Shown: positions 21,862 to 36,057, counted from the first letter of the stretch. The stretch: DNA of 64,000 nt from Epithemia pelagica (GCA_946965045.2 OX337229.1:372001-436000), one strand, 5' to 3'. The notes: generated by a model from the letters alone, not told the origin. Numbers and translations: made by a program.

Positions 21862-23340
21862 ATGGACACTTCGTCTTCTTCCCTTGCCTTTCCATTGGCA
21901 TCTGGGTCTTCCAAACTCACCACAACGACCAGCACCAACAATCCAAACCATAACAACAACAATAGCAATAAGGCGGCCAATGGAAACAAGGCTGTGACGG
22001 CCCGAATTGTTTCGAGTTGTGTTGGATCCTTGATTGCCAACTTGTCGGTTCATCCCATGGAAGTGGTCAAGGTGCGGATGCAAAATACCTTTGCGAATCC
22101 GTCGGCAGCAACAGCAATGGCTACGTCTGCGGCATCGACCACGAGTTTTGACTTGTTGCCTGCCTTGTTTCCCTCCTCTTGCCATTCGACCGCGACTACC
22201 ACCACAACCACGACAGCTCTCTTGGAACGCTATCATCAATTTGCTACCAGTTATCATCATCATCATGCTGCACCCTACATTCCCGAAACAACCTTGTGCA
22301 GTGGATCCTCTGCCACGGCCAATCTGTTGGTGGCAGCTCCCGAACGAGCCGCTACCTTGCAGGCCGCTCGCTTTTCGGCCCCACGAGTCGCTCCACCACT
22401 GTCGTTACAGTCTTCCAATGAGTTGAGTCAAACCATTGCCATGATTCGGCATATTGCTCAATACGAAGGAACATCGGGTTTTTACAAGGGCCTTCGTCCC
22501 AGTTTGGCCATGATTGTACCCAACGCAACCGTTTATTATACCATTTACGATTGTTTGGCCGATTACTTTCGGGCCCAATTGGCCAATCATGGTTCTTCCA
22601 ATACAGGCGGCAACACGCCTACATCGTCGGCTGTGAATTCCTGGATTATTCCCTTGGTCGGTGGCAGTACGGCACGGTTGATTGCTTCCACTGTGACGGC
22701 ACCCTTGGAATATTTGCGAACCGTACAGGCTGCCAACTTGGTTGTGGGTGGATACAATCACAGTGGACAAGGCGATGTCTTGGCTCGAAGTGGCGCATCA
22801 GCAGGAGCCGCCCACTCGTCGGGTGGTGGTATTTGGAAACCCTTGGCTCATTTGTGGCGCCATCAAGGTGCTCGCTCCCTCTTTCGAGGATTGGAACCCT
22901 TGTTGTGGCGTGATTTGCCCTTTTCGGCCATTTATTGGCTGTCCGTTGAAAAATTGCGAGAAGTCCAACAGGAACGACAGCAGCAGCAGCAAACGACTTC
23001 GTCGTCATGGATGAATCCACCTCAAGTCGTGTGGGATTTTGGACAAGGCGCCATTGCGGCAACGTTGGCTGCCTTGGGCACGGCACCGGCCGATGTGGTC
23101 AAGACTCGATTTCAAGCACACATGGCTCAAACAGCTGCCCTCACCGCCGCCTCCAAGACGACGACAAGGACGACAAATGTCACACCCTTGACAATTCTTC
23201 AAGATATCTTGTCGCAACCGGCAGGTTGGAAACAACTCTGGAAGGGCAATTTGGCTCGAACGCTCAAATTGGCTCCGTCCTGTGCCATTATGCTGGCCAC
23301 CTATGAATGGGGCAAACGAACCTTGATGGCTTCCTCCTAG
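21862..23340 (+). CDS. Mitochondrial carrier, SLC25A39/40 (MTM1) type
   Basis: The ATG at 21862 opens 492 codons. Three carrier repeats are visible. The first is ARIVSSCVGSLIANLSVHPMEVVKVRMQ, a Px[DE]xx[KR]x[KR]-type motif, ending in GFYKGLRPSLAMIVPNATVY. The second contains TVTAPLEYLRTVQAANLV and LFRGLEPLLWRDLPFSAIYW. The third contains LGTAPADVVKTRFQ and LWKGNLARTLKLAPSCAIML. LWRDLPFSAIYW and the CAIML ending are typical of the SLC25A39/40 branch, linked in other eukaryotes to mitochondrial glutathione import and metal cofactor supply. A long Ser/Thr/Asn/His-rich insertion (about residues 75-190) separates the first two helices of the first repeat. The inner mitochondrial membrane location is from family knowledge. 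Confidence 0.85.
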   Translation: MDTSSSSLAFPLASGSSKLTTTTSTNNPNHNNNNSNKAANGNKAVTARIVSSCVGSLIANLSVHPMEVVKVRMQNTFANPSAATAMATSAASTTSFDLLPALFPSSCHSTATTTTTTTALLERYHQFATSYHHHHAAPYIPETTLCSGSSATANLLVAAPERAATLQAARFSAPRVAPPLSLQSSNELSQTIAMIRHIAQYEGTSGFYKGLRPSLAMIVPNATVYYTIYDCLADYFRAQLANHGSSNTGGNTPTSSAVNSWIIPLVGGSTARLIASTVTAPLEYLRTVQAANLVVGGYNHSGQGDVLARSGASAGAAHSSGGGIWKPLAHLWRHQGARSLFRGLEPLLWRDLPFSAIYWLSVEKLREVQQERQQQQQTTSSSWMNPPQVVWDFGQGAIAATLAALGTAPADVVKTRFQAHMAQTAALTAASKTTTRTTNVTPLTILQDILSQPAGWKQLWKGNLARTLKLAPSCAIMLATYEWGKRTLMASS

Positions 23341-23839
23341 AGAGGGTGACGTTATTCCAGCACAAGGCAAAGAGCTAGCGAAATGGATCTCATCAAGGAC
23401 TCTCATGGTCAATTTCTGATTGCTGACTTGGTTTGGAGGCAGACAAACTCATGTTTACAGATGAGAAGGCACTGCGGGACCGTCGTCCAAAACGACGGAT
23501 GGAGCGCTGTATATTTTGCACACTTTATGTTTCTTTCTATATATTCTATTCTTCTTGCATGTTGATTGATGAATCGATCCTTTCACATTGATAAACCATA
23601 GATGTACAGGCTACATTAACAAAACACAGACAATTGATTACCTACTCTCCAAACTCGTAGGAGTTCACCATTGTCGCATTCCATGCACGTAACTAGCTAG
23701 AGCTCCATTGAGGTAGGGGTAGCTACCCCTCACAGAAGGGCCGTTTGGTCTTATCCGCTGAAGGGTCGCTGATCCGCCGTGTTCGACCTCCGCTTGCCGC
23801 TTGTCATTTCCACAATATAGACCTCAGGAATAATACATC
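23341..23839. other. Intergenic region
   Basis: The 3' end of the carrier gene and the leader of the next gene. No additional gene supported. Confidence 0.4.
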
Positions 23840-24262
23840 ATGGCGGACTACGATACAGACGAAATGGAACGTCGTTCCAAGGCTGCTAGCAAGACGAAGA
23901 AGCGTCGGGGAGGATGGGAGGGAGAAGAAATGGAGCTGAAACATGCCAGAGAGACGTGGAAGGAGAAGAAGTCTGAAAATGCAGTGGCTGTGGATTTGGA
24001 GCAATTTCGAAACCACAAGGTGGGAGAAGGATACCAAGCCAAGTTTGTCGTGCGGCAAAAACGAATTGAGAATGCGCAGCCGATACGACGAGAAGTGCCA
24101 TCGTCCAAAGAGGCCATCTCCAAACAGACAGAGACTCACGACAAGAAGAAACGGAAGCGGCAAAGACAAGGGGATGCCCAAGAACTTCTGAACGGTTATC
24201 TACAGTGTGAAGGATTGAGACACTTTCGGAAAGAGATTGAGAACATGCTCAATTCACCTTGA
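23840..24262 (+). CDS. Small basic hydrophilic protein, unknown
   Basis: A frame of 140 codons with an ATG in good context (ATCATGGCG). The protein is highly charged: KKRRGGWEGEE near residue 20, a KKRKRQRQG nuclear-localisation-like stretch near 110, and an amphipathic C terminus, ELLNGYLQCEGLRHFRKEIE. Low hydrophobicity and the basic cluster suggest a nuclear RNA- or chromatin-associated factor, but I recognise no domain. It sits alone between two well-identified genes, is not a shadow of either, and has a clean stop. Confidence 0.55.
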   Translation: MADYDTDEMERRSKAASKTKKRRGGWEGEEMELKHARETWKEKKSENAVAVDLEQFRNHKVGEGYQAKFVVRQKRIENAQPIRREVPSSKEAISKQTETHDKKKRKRQRQGDAQELLNGYLQCEGLRHFRKEIENMLNSP

Positions 24263-24513
24263 TCCGATCATTCCGATAGATAATTAGGTGAAAAGTGAAA
24301 ACGTCTCTTCTCGAAAAAGTAAGAGAGCGAGAAAAACGATTCGCGAAAAAAAAAACGATTCAAGAACCCTGGTACGGGGTTGTCCACCACTGTATCTTTT
24401 GAACAGAACTCGATACACAACCAACCGTTTTGAGGATGTTGTATTTTCTGGACTCCTCTTTCCATAAATGGACACTTGGCGAGCTCCACACTTGTCGTTT
24501 GCAAGTGGCCATC

Positions 24514-26838
<2,325 letters not shown>

Positions 26839-27189
26839 AGTACTTTATATGAGTAGAGGATATATTGTTGACTAAGCGTCAGTTCAATCTCAAGATCTCG
26901 CGTCTTAAAAAGAGGCCATCCGTCGTCATCCATCGATTCATTGACCTTCATGATGTATCGCGCAAACTATGCGTGACCAGTGCATCGTCTGGCAGGCGCA
27001 CGTAAACGGTCGCTTATAGGTAGCTTATCAGACGCTTTAAATCTCATCCATCGATTTTCGCTCATCATTGCACCATCCTCATTCTTTGGCAATCGTCGAA
27101 TGTGGGGATTGGTGTGTCTTGCCAAGTGTGAATATATAGAGAATACGACAACCTTCTTGTGTGGTTGGTGAAACAAAAGCTGCAGTGAC
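26839..27189. promoter_or_regulatory. Bidirectional promoter, TRMT11-like and TTC27-like genes
   Basis: 351 bases between two divergent translation starts, with no coding potential of its own. TTTATATGAG at about 26842-26851 could serve the leftward gene and ATATATAGAG at about 27130 the rightward gene. Co-regulation of the two genes is only inferred. Confidence 0.4.
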
Positions 27190-30100
27190 ATGAAGGACGA
27201 CGACAAACCAAAGAACAAGACACGAGCCGAGATGGATCACAATAACGAGGGCGATGATGAGGACGATGCCGATATTGCCTTTGCCACCATGGACTTTTCT
27301 GGTGTCAACTTTGATGAACTCAACACAATGGAGGAACAACAACAACAAGGCAAAGGAGTAGCATCCATGGCGAGCGACAAGAATCTTACGATTGTTGAAC
27401 AATGGGAACAAGATACCGCCTTTCAAGACTATCAATGGGCCACCTCCACAGACGACGACGAGGACGACGCCGCGCACAACAAGAACAACGACCAACGACG
27501 ACAAGCCATTCGACAATTGGGTCAATGGATGGCCCATGGTCAGTATCTTCGAGCCCTCTATTACGACGACAACAACAACAACAACAATGACAAACAAAGT
27601 AGCACAACACACGACGAGCCGCAATCCATCGCACAGCAATTGTTTGCCGGTCCTTTCACTGGCACTTTGGCATCCATGTCCAACACGTCTGGAGGAGGAG
27701 GAGGAGGACCCATTTGGCAGTCGTTGCACCACCGAATTCACGACATGTTACAGGCGTTTCCCACCACTACTGCCGACGATTCTTCTTCTTTGCGGTCCAC
27801 CCAGTGGATGATGTTTGCCCTGGAATTGGTGGCCATTGCGGCCTTGAATTTGTTTTGTCAAGCCAATTACACGGGTCCGGCACAATTGGACAAGGAACCC
27901 ACCACCACCAGCACCAACAGAACAACAACAACAACAACAACCACCATGGACGACGAACCAAAGACTCCTCCTCCGACCAATGCTTATTTGCTGTCACAGG
28001 TACATCCCCATGACTGCATGACGACCGTATTGGAAAATTCATCCAACCACCACCACACGAACAATGAGTCCAGTACTACACCCACTCCAGTTGCCTTGCC
28101 ACCATGGAATCCGAATCCAGAGGATTCCAAAGAAATGGACGATGCTCCCGACAATCATCCAAAGGACGAAACCAAGTCTTTGATTCCCGACCATCCAGAG
28201 ACAACCACAACAACAACAACAGTATCGTCCAAAGTCGAACGAGGACGAGATTCTCGGTACCACAATGCCATTTTGGCCGAATTGGCCGTCGAGGGTGAAT
28301 GGCCCTGTCCCGTATGTGATTACCCCTACTTTTTGTTGGTCGCCCGTGCCATTTTGACAGCCTTGGTCCAACAACAACATCATCATCCAACATTACAAGG
28401 AGGACCAGAACCAGGACGACTCAAGGGATTGTACTTGTGGCATGCCCGGGCTTTGGTGGCGCATGTCCGATTGCTCCAAACCAAGGTGGGTGAGGTGCCT
28501 CCTACCTTGGAACAAGAAGTATTGAATGCCTTTGAACAGGTGACGGTCTTGTTTCAGTCCTCCTCCTCGTCGGAACCAACTCCCTCTCGTCAATCTCGCC
28601 TCGCCACGGTGTGGTTGGAACGAGGATTGGCACACTATCATTTGCATCTTCCCAACCACCACCAGGAGAATGGCAAACCCATGAACCGTCTGGCACCATC
28701 ACCATTGGCATCCGTGCCCGAACCATCAACCTTGGTGGTGAGTGGTCGAACTTGCTTTGTCCATGCCCAAACATGTTCGGGGTTACAGGTTCAATTGACG
28801 GGAGCCATGGGAAAACGTACCAAATATCAACAAGAAGCCAAGGCACAATTGCGTGTCCATGCTCGGTCCAAGGCCAACCCAAGACGAAATGGATTGGATG
28901 CTCCAGAGCCACAACAGAGAGACAATGCCACAACCAACAATGACGAGTCCTTGTCTCCACCAATAGAAACCACTGATAGGAAAGCAAAGAAACGCGAAAG
29001 CGACGGACCAGACGTTTCAAGCAAGCCTACCATTCAACCAGTGGATCACCCCGAGGATACCATTTTGTTGGACCGCATTCAATTCGAAGAAGACGACGGC
29101 AACACCCCATTATCCGAACAAGACGATCCACCGCTAAGACGATTGGATCAGGCCATTATTTTGGCGCTGTGCTTGGATGTCAAGAATTCCAATCCATCGG
29201 CCGATGTTTTGACTGCAGAAGAAATGGGTGCCTTTTTGGCTCGTGTCCTAGATGACTCGTACCAAAGTCACGACCAGAAGGATGACGAGAAAAAGTCAGA
29301 TGCCCCATTACACCATCCGGATTGGATGATTTATTCTACCGCCTTGTTGGAACGTGCGTGGTTAGAGTTTGAGCGCCCCCATGCCAAGGAACGAGCCATT
29401 TTGCAATTGCAAGCCTTGGTCGATCAACACGATACCCATCGCTTAACCATGACGCAATCCACCCATTCCAGTATCACCACCGACGCCGCTCCGGTGCAAA
29501 CACGGCTCCAGAATTTGCACACCTTGGTGTATCCACCTCGATGGGCCTTTTTGAATGATTTGGCCCATCGTTACGCCCATTTAGGCTTGGTCACGAGTGC
29601 GGCAGAATTGTACACAGAAATCGAGTTGTGGGATGACGTGGTGGACTGCTATACCCGTGCTGGCAAACGATCCAAGGCACAAGCCATTGTGAGAGAACGG
29701 TTGTTGCACGATGCGGAAACTCCTAGACGATGGACGGCATTGGGAGATTTGACTCAAGACATTTCGTGCTATCAAAAGGCCATTACTGTCTCACATGGAC
29801 GGTATGCCAAAGCCTATATTGCCTTGGGTCAACATTACTTTGAAAAGAATGAACTCACTCTGGCCCTGGAAAACTATCATCAAGCATTGCAATTACGACC
29901 CCTGGCACCTCACATTTGGTTTCGGTATGGCACGATTGCCATGCGACTGGAACAATGGGACGTTGCCTTGTCGGCCTTTTCGGAGGTGGTACAGCAAGAG
30001 CCAGAAGAAGCCGAAGCCTGGGCCAATGTCGCAGCGGTTCACATGCACAACCGGTGTCCCGACCAAGCCTATCCAGCCTTGAAAGAATCACTCCGGTATC

Positions 30101-30943
30101 AACGCAACAATTGGCGTGTATGGACCAGTCAACTGTACACCTGTTTGGATTTGCAAAAGTGGGACGAAGCGCTGCAGGCCTGTCAAATGCTCCTGGGTTT
30201 GTACCACTCGCGAGGACAAGCAGACAGTGTGCCACCCCTCGAAGAAAAATGCGTCCGTGCCTTGGTGGGTGGCGCTCTCCAAACGTACCTCCAACAACGA
30301 GAAGAACAAGCACTCTCATCATCATTATCGACTGGTACAGAAACAGCATCGCCCATGGTGGGATCACTCGAAGCGGCACGTCGAACTCTTTTGCGAACGC
30401 ACGAATTGCTGGAGTCTATTGGAAGCTCTGCTACATCCGCCACCAGCATGCCATGGGTGATGGAATGTCTGCGATTCCTCCAAGAGCAAATGGGAGCAGA
30501 AGATAAGGTCTTGTTGGAGTATCTTATGCAGGTAAGTCCATACAACACGTGGTTCGCCGGAGAAATGATGCAAAACGACAGTCACAGTCTGACATTTCCC
30601 TCTCTGCCTGTTGTGTATACTGTACTAGGAATACCGTACCTTGCAAAGTGTTCCACGATGGGAACGAGATGATGATTTGCGAGAAAAACTCTGTAAGGTC
30701 GTGGCCCACATTGTGAGTTTGCGGAAATTGGAGGGATCACGAGACGCCCTCTTGAAATCGCGCTTGCTCCTTCGCGGCATTCACAAAAAGATTTCCACAG
30801 TGGAGGCAGAAGAAACAGAAAGTAACCCCCATGGCCTATTGAGTGATCGCATCCAGGCCTTGACCAGACAACTACAAACACTCCATACGCTGCTTTCCGA
30901 TGTTCAAGACCTTTTGGAACAGTTGCCCGATGGATCAGGATAG
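27190..30943 (+). CDS. TTC27/Emw1-like tetratricopeptide protein, one intron
   Basis: Exon 1 is 27190-30531 and exon 2 is 30629-30943, joined phase 0 across GTAAGT...TAG (97 bases); 1218 residues. The first 400 residues are acidic and low-complexity. A conserved block then reads ILAELAVEGEWPCPVCDYPY and GLYLWHARALVAHVRLL, typical of TTC27. The C-terminal half holds at least five TPRs: LVTSAAELYTEIELWDDVVD, YAKAYIALGQHYFEKNE, HIWFRYGTIAMRLEQWD, AEAWANVAAVHMHNRCP and WRVWTSQLYTCLDLQKWDEA. TTC27/Emw1 is an essential scaffold, linked in yeast to glycoprotein quality control and in vertebrates to ribosome or mRNA processing. Subcellular site not evident from sequence. Confidence 0.85.
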
Positions 30944-31338
30944 TATTTTTCAACGACACATGGTAGATCTATGGATCAAGCGTTTTTTTCTTTACGTTCA
31001 GCACTCGCAGGTATTAGCCAAAAAGGCTGTTACAGAGGTCATACTAGCCTACCCATAAAGAAATCGTCCCGGTTTCCTTCGCTCCCGTGATTCTAACCGT
31101 TTACACAGTAGCCATGGAGGTATTTGGGGAAAGCACCAGGACGATGACTCGACGAAGCGCAACTAACGGTTGTTCCATGTCCTATGAACTATGAATAGCC
31201 TACTCCTATCTCAACCAAGAATTGCCACGTTTTCTTTCCATGATTCGAACCCTTCCTATACAATAGTCCAAGAGAGTATTTTGGGAAAGCGCCACAACAA
31301 GACGATGATAAACAGTGTGTTTGTGCGTAACATTACTA
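30944..31338. other. Convergent intergenic region
   Basis: 3' regions of the TTC27-like gene (plus) and the PP2A gene (minus). No gene supported. Confidence 0.4.
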
Positions 31339-32717
31339 CTACAAAAAGTAGTCGGGTGTTCGAGGACTCTTGTGCCAGTTTTCATCGCGCGGTGCTGGAT
31401 CAAACTGGGCAAACTTGCAATGATCGTGAATGGTATCCTTCCCCGTTTGTTCCACGGTATCATCGACTTCCATAATGGCGGCTTGATTTCCGCAACGATA
31501 GCAGTAATTGGGGGCCGAAAAGACCGTCACGACGGTACGATTGTGTTGCCACTGATAGCCCTCCATGACCAATTGATGAGCCCGGGATATAAAGTGCAAC
31601 CCGTTAATGTGCGTAAATTGCTCCGTAATGTCCTGACCAAATGTGTAACCCGCACCCCGCGGGGAAATTCCCCAACCGCATCTAGAGAAAGAGAGAGTCA
31701 ACAAACCGAAACGCACACACAAGAGACGAAACGGAGTGAGAAATATTTCCTGGATGAATCGACTGCACTCCATCATTCTTATAAACATACCGGTCATCGG
31801 GATCGGACCAGACCAAATCACACATGGGTCCTTCGTGTGGTACTTCTTGGACGCGGTCCAAATCACGGGCGTGATCCAAGGTATCAATGCTCGGCGAAAG
31901 GCCTCCATGCAAACAAAAAATGCGATCGGAAATAACGGCCGTCATGGGCAAATAATCAAAGGTATCGGTAAAATGTTTCCAGACATTGGCATTCCCATAT
32001 TTCCGCAAACACTCGTCGTAAAAGCCATAGACTTGGGTAATTTGCCGACTCTCGTGGTTGCCTCGTAAAATGGTAATGCGATTCCGGTGGCGTACTTTCA
32101 AGGCCATTAATAAGGTGACTGTCTCCAAGGAGTAGTAGCCTCGATCGACGTAATCGCCCATGAACAAATAATTGGTTTCGGGACATTTGCCTCCAATGCG
32201 AAAGAGTTCGGCCAAATCGTAAAACTGCCCATGAATGTCTCCGCACACCGTCACGGGCGCATTCACCGGTTGAACATTCGACTCGGTTCGCAGTATATCC
32301 TTGGCCTAATAAGAAAACAAGACAAGAAAACAATTCGACAACAAGACAACAACACAAGTGGTAAGCCGTTTTCATTCTCCTCGTCCCAACACGGTCTACA
32401 AACAGACGCTGTTCTTCGATACAGGGCACCAAAAGTGCTTTCCTTCCAGTTCACCCCATTCTCTTTCACCAAAGTCGTAACACAAGGCAGCTCAATACGT
32501 TTCTTGTCCATTCGGATGGAACGCAACCAGCAGTCTGCCGTCTGTAACGTCAACTCGGTGGTCACTGCAGAGGGTCTTTTGGGGTATTTTTTTGTCGAGA
32601 TGGATTTTTGTTGCATCGTACCTTTTCGCACAAGGCTCGAACTTCATTTTCCGTCAATGTATCTCCTTGGCGCAGTCTTTCAATATGTTGATCGAGTGTA
32701 TCTAGATCGAGAGACAT
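31339..32717 (-). CDS. PP2AC: Protein phosphatase 2A catalytic subunit, two introns
   Basis: Exons are 32717-32622, 32305-31791 and 31681-31339. The first intron (316 bases, GTACGA...TAG) joins ALCEK to [18 protein letters not shown]. The second (109 bases, GTATGT...TAG) joins PDDR to [15 protein letters not shown]. Every PPP-family metal motif is present: GDIHG, GDYVDRG, GNHE, HGGLSP, and the later RAHQL. The protein ends TPDYFL, the carboxyl-methylated tail specific to the PP2A catalytic subunit and close relatives, with Tyr and Leu at the usual positions. Length (about 317 residues) is close to the family norm of 309. It acts with A and B subunits as a Ser/Thr phosphatase in cytosol and nucleus. 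The first intron is long for this window. Confidence 0.93.
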
Positions 32718-33163
32718 GCTGTGGTCTCCACCCGTTCTTTGTAGGTTGTTGTGGTTGTTGCTGTAGATCCACCGTTGTGTGTATTGCGGTCTCACGAAAA
32801 AAAAGAGTTTCTGGTGCGATGCGGTGCTCGCCGTCTTGCTGCAGCGAGCGATTTCAATATTCAATATAATTCTTATTGTAGTAGCACGAGGAGATGACGG
32901 CTTCTCTGTTGGCAGCAGAAACCACCACCAACGCATTCACTGCATGCGTCGCACCCCAGTCCCGGAAGGAGATTTGTACTATTTCCGCTTATTGGAAAGC
33001 CAGCACGGCCCGGTCTTTTCGAGGACCCGGAAGCGACAGAACTGATTTTGGTGTCGCACCGATTAACCGTACCTCGTTTTTACCTTCTACTGCGTTACTA
33101 CAATATCCACCGTCTCGAGGGCATACCACTTGAGTGAAGACTATTGGATTGAACAAAAGAACC
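32718..33163. promoter_or_regulatory. Bidirectional promoter, PP2A and uL4 genes
   Basis: 446 bases between two divergent housekeeping genes. Frames of 79-88 codons occur here but lack motifs. No TATA-like box is convincing, in line with housekeeping promoters. Confidence 0.4.
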
Positions 33164-34321
33164 ATGACAGCTCGTCCTCTCGTAACTGTCTTTTCGACGA
33201 CCGGCGACAAGTCGGGAGAAGTGACTCTCCCGGCCGTCATGACGGCGCCGTTGCGTCCCGATTTGATTCAGTTTGTCCATACGCACATGAACAAGAACAA
33301 GCGTCAAGCCTACGCAGTCAACATTCATGCGAGTAAAAAGGTGGTGGCCTCGTCGTGGGGTACCGGTCGTGCGGTCGCCCGTATTCCTCGTGTCGGGGGA
33401 GGAGGTACCTCTCGTTCGGGACAGGGTGCCTTTGGAAACATGTGTCGTGGTGGACGCATGTACAATCCCTCCAAGACGTGGCGCAAGTGGAATGTCAAGA
33501 TCAATCTCAAACAAAAGCGTTATGCCGTTGCCTCCGCCTTGGCCGCTTCCGTGGTACCGTCCTTGGTCATGGCACGCGGACACGTCATTGATCAAGTTCC
33601 CGAATTGCCGCTCGTTTTGGACAATGCCTTGGAATCCACCAAAAAGACATCGGCCGCCAAGGATGTCTTGCAAGCCGTTGGTGCCGCGGACGATGTCGAC
33701 AAGGCCGCCGCTTCCAAGCAATTGCGCGCCGGTAAAGGAAAAATGCGAAATCGTCGCTATACCTTGCGTCGGGGTCCCTTGGTCATTTACAAGACCAACG
33801 ATGGCGTCGAACAAGGCTTTCGCAACTTGCCCGGAGTGGAATTGTGCAGTGTCGATCGCTTGAATTTGCTCCAATTGGCGCCCGGTGGACACATGGGACG
33901 CTTCATTGTCTGGTCGCAAGCCGCCTTGGAAGCCTTGGATACCCTGTACGGATCGGAGGCCTCCCAAAAACGCATTCCCACCTGCTCCATGACCAATGCG
34001 GACATTGCTCGTATCATCAATTCCGATGAAGTCCAGTCGGTCGTGGTACCCGTCAAACCAGGACAATTCGAATTCCAGCCCAAACGCAATGCCATCAAGA
34101 ATACCGATGCCCTGGAAGCCTTGGATCCCTATGCGGCCGCCAAGCGACGTCAACAAGCTGAATCCGAAGCCGCACGAGCGGCCAAGAAGGATCAACTCAA
34201 GGAAGAACGACGTGCCAAGAAACAGGCCAAACGAGCACAATTCAAGGAACAGGGACAAGCCTTTTATGCCAAGGTGTCGGCACAAGGAGATGTGTGCAGT
34301 GAAGGATTCAAGATTGATTAG
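33164..34321 (+). CDS. RPL4: Cytosolic large-subunit ribosomal protein uL4
   Basis: The ATG at 33164 (context ACCATGACA) opens 385 codons without introns. The sequence matches eukaryotic uL4 throughout: RPLVTVFSTTGDKSGEVTLP, DLIQFVHTHMNKNKRQAYAV, the tunnel-lining loop with SWGTGRAVARIPRVGGGGT and GQGAFGNMCRGGRMY, RRYTLRRGPLVIY, and GRFIVWSQAALEALD. The C-terminal extension is Lys/Ala-rich (AKRRQQAESEAARAAKK), as expected for eukaryotes. Codon use is strongly biased to C-ending codons relative to neighbours, fitting high expression. An in-frame GTG 30 bases upstream is unlikely to be used. Confidence 0.95.
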   Translation: MTARPLVTVFSTTGDKSGEVTLPAVMTAPLRPDLIQFVHTHMNKNKRQAYAVNIHASKKVVASSWGTGRAVARIPRVGGGGTSRSGQGAFGNMCRGGRMYNPSKTWRKWNVKINLKQKRYAVASALAASVVPSLVMARGHVIDQVPELPLVLDNALESTKKTSAAKDVLQAVGAADDVDKAAASKQLRAGKGKMRNRRYTLRRGPLVIYKTNDGVEQGFRNLPGVELCSVDRLNLLQLAPGGHMGRFIVWSQAALEALDTLYGSEASQKRIPTCSMTNADIARIINSDEVQSVVVPVKPGQFEFQPKRNAIKNTDALEALDPYAAAKRRQQAESEAARAAKKDQLKEERRAKKQAKRAQFKEQGQAFYAKVSAQGDVCSEGFKID

Positions 34322-34673
34322 GAACCGTAACTCCAAAACCTGAAACGCAGCACGTACACGTTGCTCATGGGAACAATATTTCTGGTCATAACCAAGTCCT
34401 ACACCTATAGGTAATCCTAATGGTATATTGGAAGATGCGATTTGGAAGTAAAATGATAGCCTTTGAATAGTTTCGTATTCAAACCCATCGACCGCAACGA
34501 GCTACATCTACATGTTACAGCAGACGGTTGGTGAGGGCCGTTGGTGTTTGGTTAGGAGTAATATGCAAGTCCCATCGTGTTTTTACAATGGTTGGTCGAT
34601 TTTGGAGACGTCGTCTGTCTGCAAGTAGGAACGGATTGTTTAAGCTGAAGCCGCATGCATATCAGCGGAGAAC
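34322..34673. other. Convergent intergenic region
   Basis: 3' side of the uL4 gene and of the leftward unknown gene. Nothing else recognised. Confidence 0.4.
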
Positions 34674-35297
34674 CTATGGTGAGAATGAACAACCTGATCC
34701 CGAGTCTCGGCGAAAGACTTCGAACAGATATTTTCGCGATTCTTCGCTGTCGGAACTCAAAAAGAAACTTCCTCCAATGTCACATCTTCGTCGTTTGATG
34801 AATTGGCGAGTTTCTTCTGTCCGTTGCATGGAGTCTGCAAGGCGCTTCATGAGTCGTTGGTACTGAAGATGTATGGATTCAGGGGATTCACCGATCAAAG
34901 AATTGCTGACTCCTTCGTTGAAGTCATGGATCTTGCCATGGTCGAGATTTCTGAGCGTATCTTCATGTCTCTCACTCTCGTTCAAAGTCTGAGACGCAAG
35001 AGGTGATACTACGATTGAATCGACGAATTGGTCATCGTGAATCTTGTCATTGGAGATTCTTCTTCTTCTCTTGGACGATCCAGGCGATACCACAGCCACT
35101 GAATCCTCGTCCGTTAGATATAGGTGCGAGGCTCCCTCGTGTATTTCGTCGTCGTCATGTGGATCATTGTGATCCAAGTCAGAATGAAGAGGATGACCGA
35201 AGCTGTCGTCATCTTTATTCCATTTCCAAGTCTCTTCATCATTTGCATCGGGGATGGGCAAGTCCAAAAACGGAAGGTTATCGTCTAGGGAATCCAT
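34674..35297 (-). CDS. Unknown acidic protein with nuclear-localisation-like cluster
   Basis: A frame of 207 codons. The N-terminal 75 residues are very acidic (DDNLPFLDLPIPDANDEETW, then HNDPHDDDEIHEG). GSSKRRRRIS near residue 80 is a plausible nuclear-localisation signal. A predicted helix, YQRLMKRLADSMQRTEETRQ, lies near residues 145-170, followed by FIKRRRCD. The mix of an acidic N terminus, NLS and basic helix suggests a transcription-related protein, but no family is recognised. The opposite strand is also partly open (34528-34866), which lowers confidence slightly. Confidence 0.5.
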   Translation of the reverse strand: MDSLDDNLPFLDLPIPDANDEETWKWNKDDDSFGHPLHSDLDHNDPHDDDEIHEGASHLYLTDEDSVAVVSPGSSKRRRRISNDKIHDDQFVDSIVVSPLASQTLNESERHEDTLRNLDHGKIHDFNEGVSNSLIGESPESIHLQYQRLMKRLADSMQRTEETRQFIKRRRCDIGGSFFLSSDSEESRKYLFEVFRRDSGSGCSFSP

Positions 35298-36057
35298 CAG
35301 TCAGTCATGTGCGCCGACTCACTCTCGTCTTGTCTTTTGATGCAATTGCGTTCTTCCAAGCGATGAACGCAATCAATCGACAATCTCTCTTCATAGCATT
35401 GACTAGGTAGATGCTTGGGTCTGATAAACTGAATCGTTTTCTATAGGATTGATAAGATAGATGAAACCTTTTGCAATCAAAGCCAAATCTAAATTATACA
35501 CATTATTCTATTCTTACAAACTGTCCAGCCAAGTGGGACTCTTCTGCTTGCGATCCAAAGGCCTCCAAGCAGCCAGTCCAAGACTAGATCTCCAAAACCG
35601 AATCAATTCTCTGCATGATGTTTCTTGTTCAAAGTCGCTTGTTAGTGAGCTGCTTCCCCAACGGCGCACCCACGGGCGTACGGCAATACCTCAAGGAACA
35701 AGAAGCCCGTGAGCAGAACGCGATGCAGAGCGCAAAGCTCGTCGAAAAAACGGTAGTTTGCTATGAGGTGCAACCCGCCATTCATCAAAAGAAAGCCGTC
35801 GTCGCAATCAAAAAGAAACTTGCCGTCGCAATTAAGTATCGATTCCTTGCGCTCGACAAAAAGAAAGTATAATCCCCGGCGCAATACAAAAATAGAGCCG
35901 TCGCAATTCAAACAGAAAACCGTCGCGATTCAAAAAGAAAGTATAATAGAGCTGTCGCGATTCTCTACTATGCAACATGCTCTCATCCTACATGACACAA
36001 TCGCACAGACCACCGGTGTTGTTAGCCGCGGAAGGAAGGAGCATGCTTGTCTCTTAT
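35298..36057. other. Gene-poor stretch with short dispersed repeats
   Basis: No supported gene. At 35798-35965 the motif CCGTCGCAATTCAAAAAGAA recurs four or five times in imperfect form, twice followed by GTATAAT. Short open frames simply translate the repeat into Lys/Ser-rich peptides. Confidence 0.5.

Noticed and set aside
27079-27741. 220-codon hydrophobic minus-strand frame
   Set aside because: Antisense to the low-complexity start of the TTC27-like gene; the Val/Leu runs are complements of Asn/Asp/Thr codons.
33098-34336. 412-codon open frame antisense to the uL4 gene
   Set aside because: It mirrors the strongly biased uL4 codons; the plus-strand protein is a full uL4 match.
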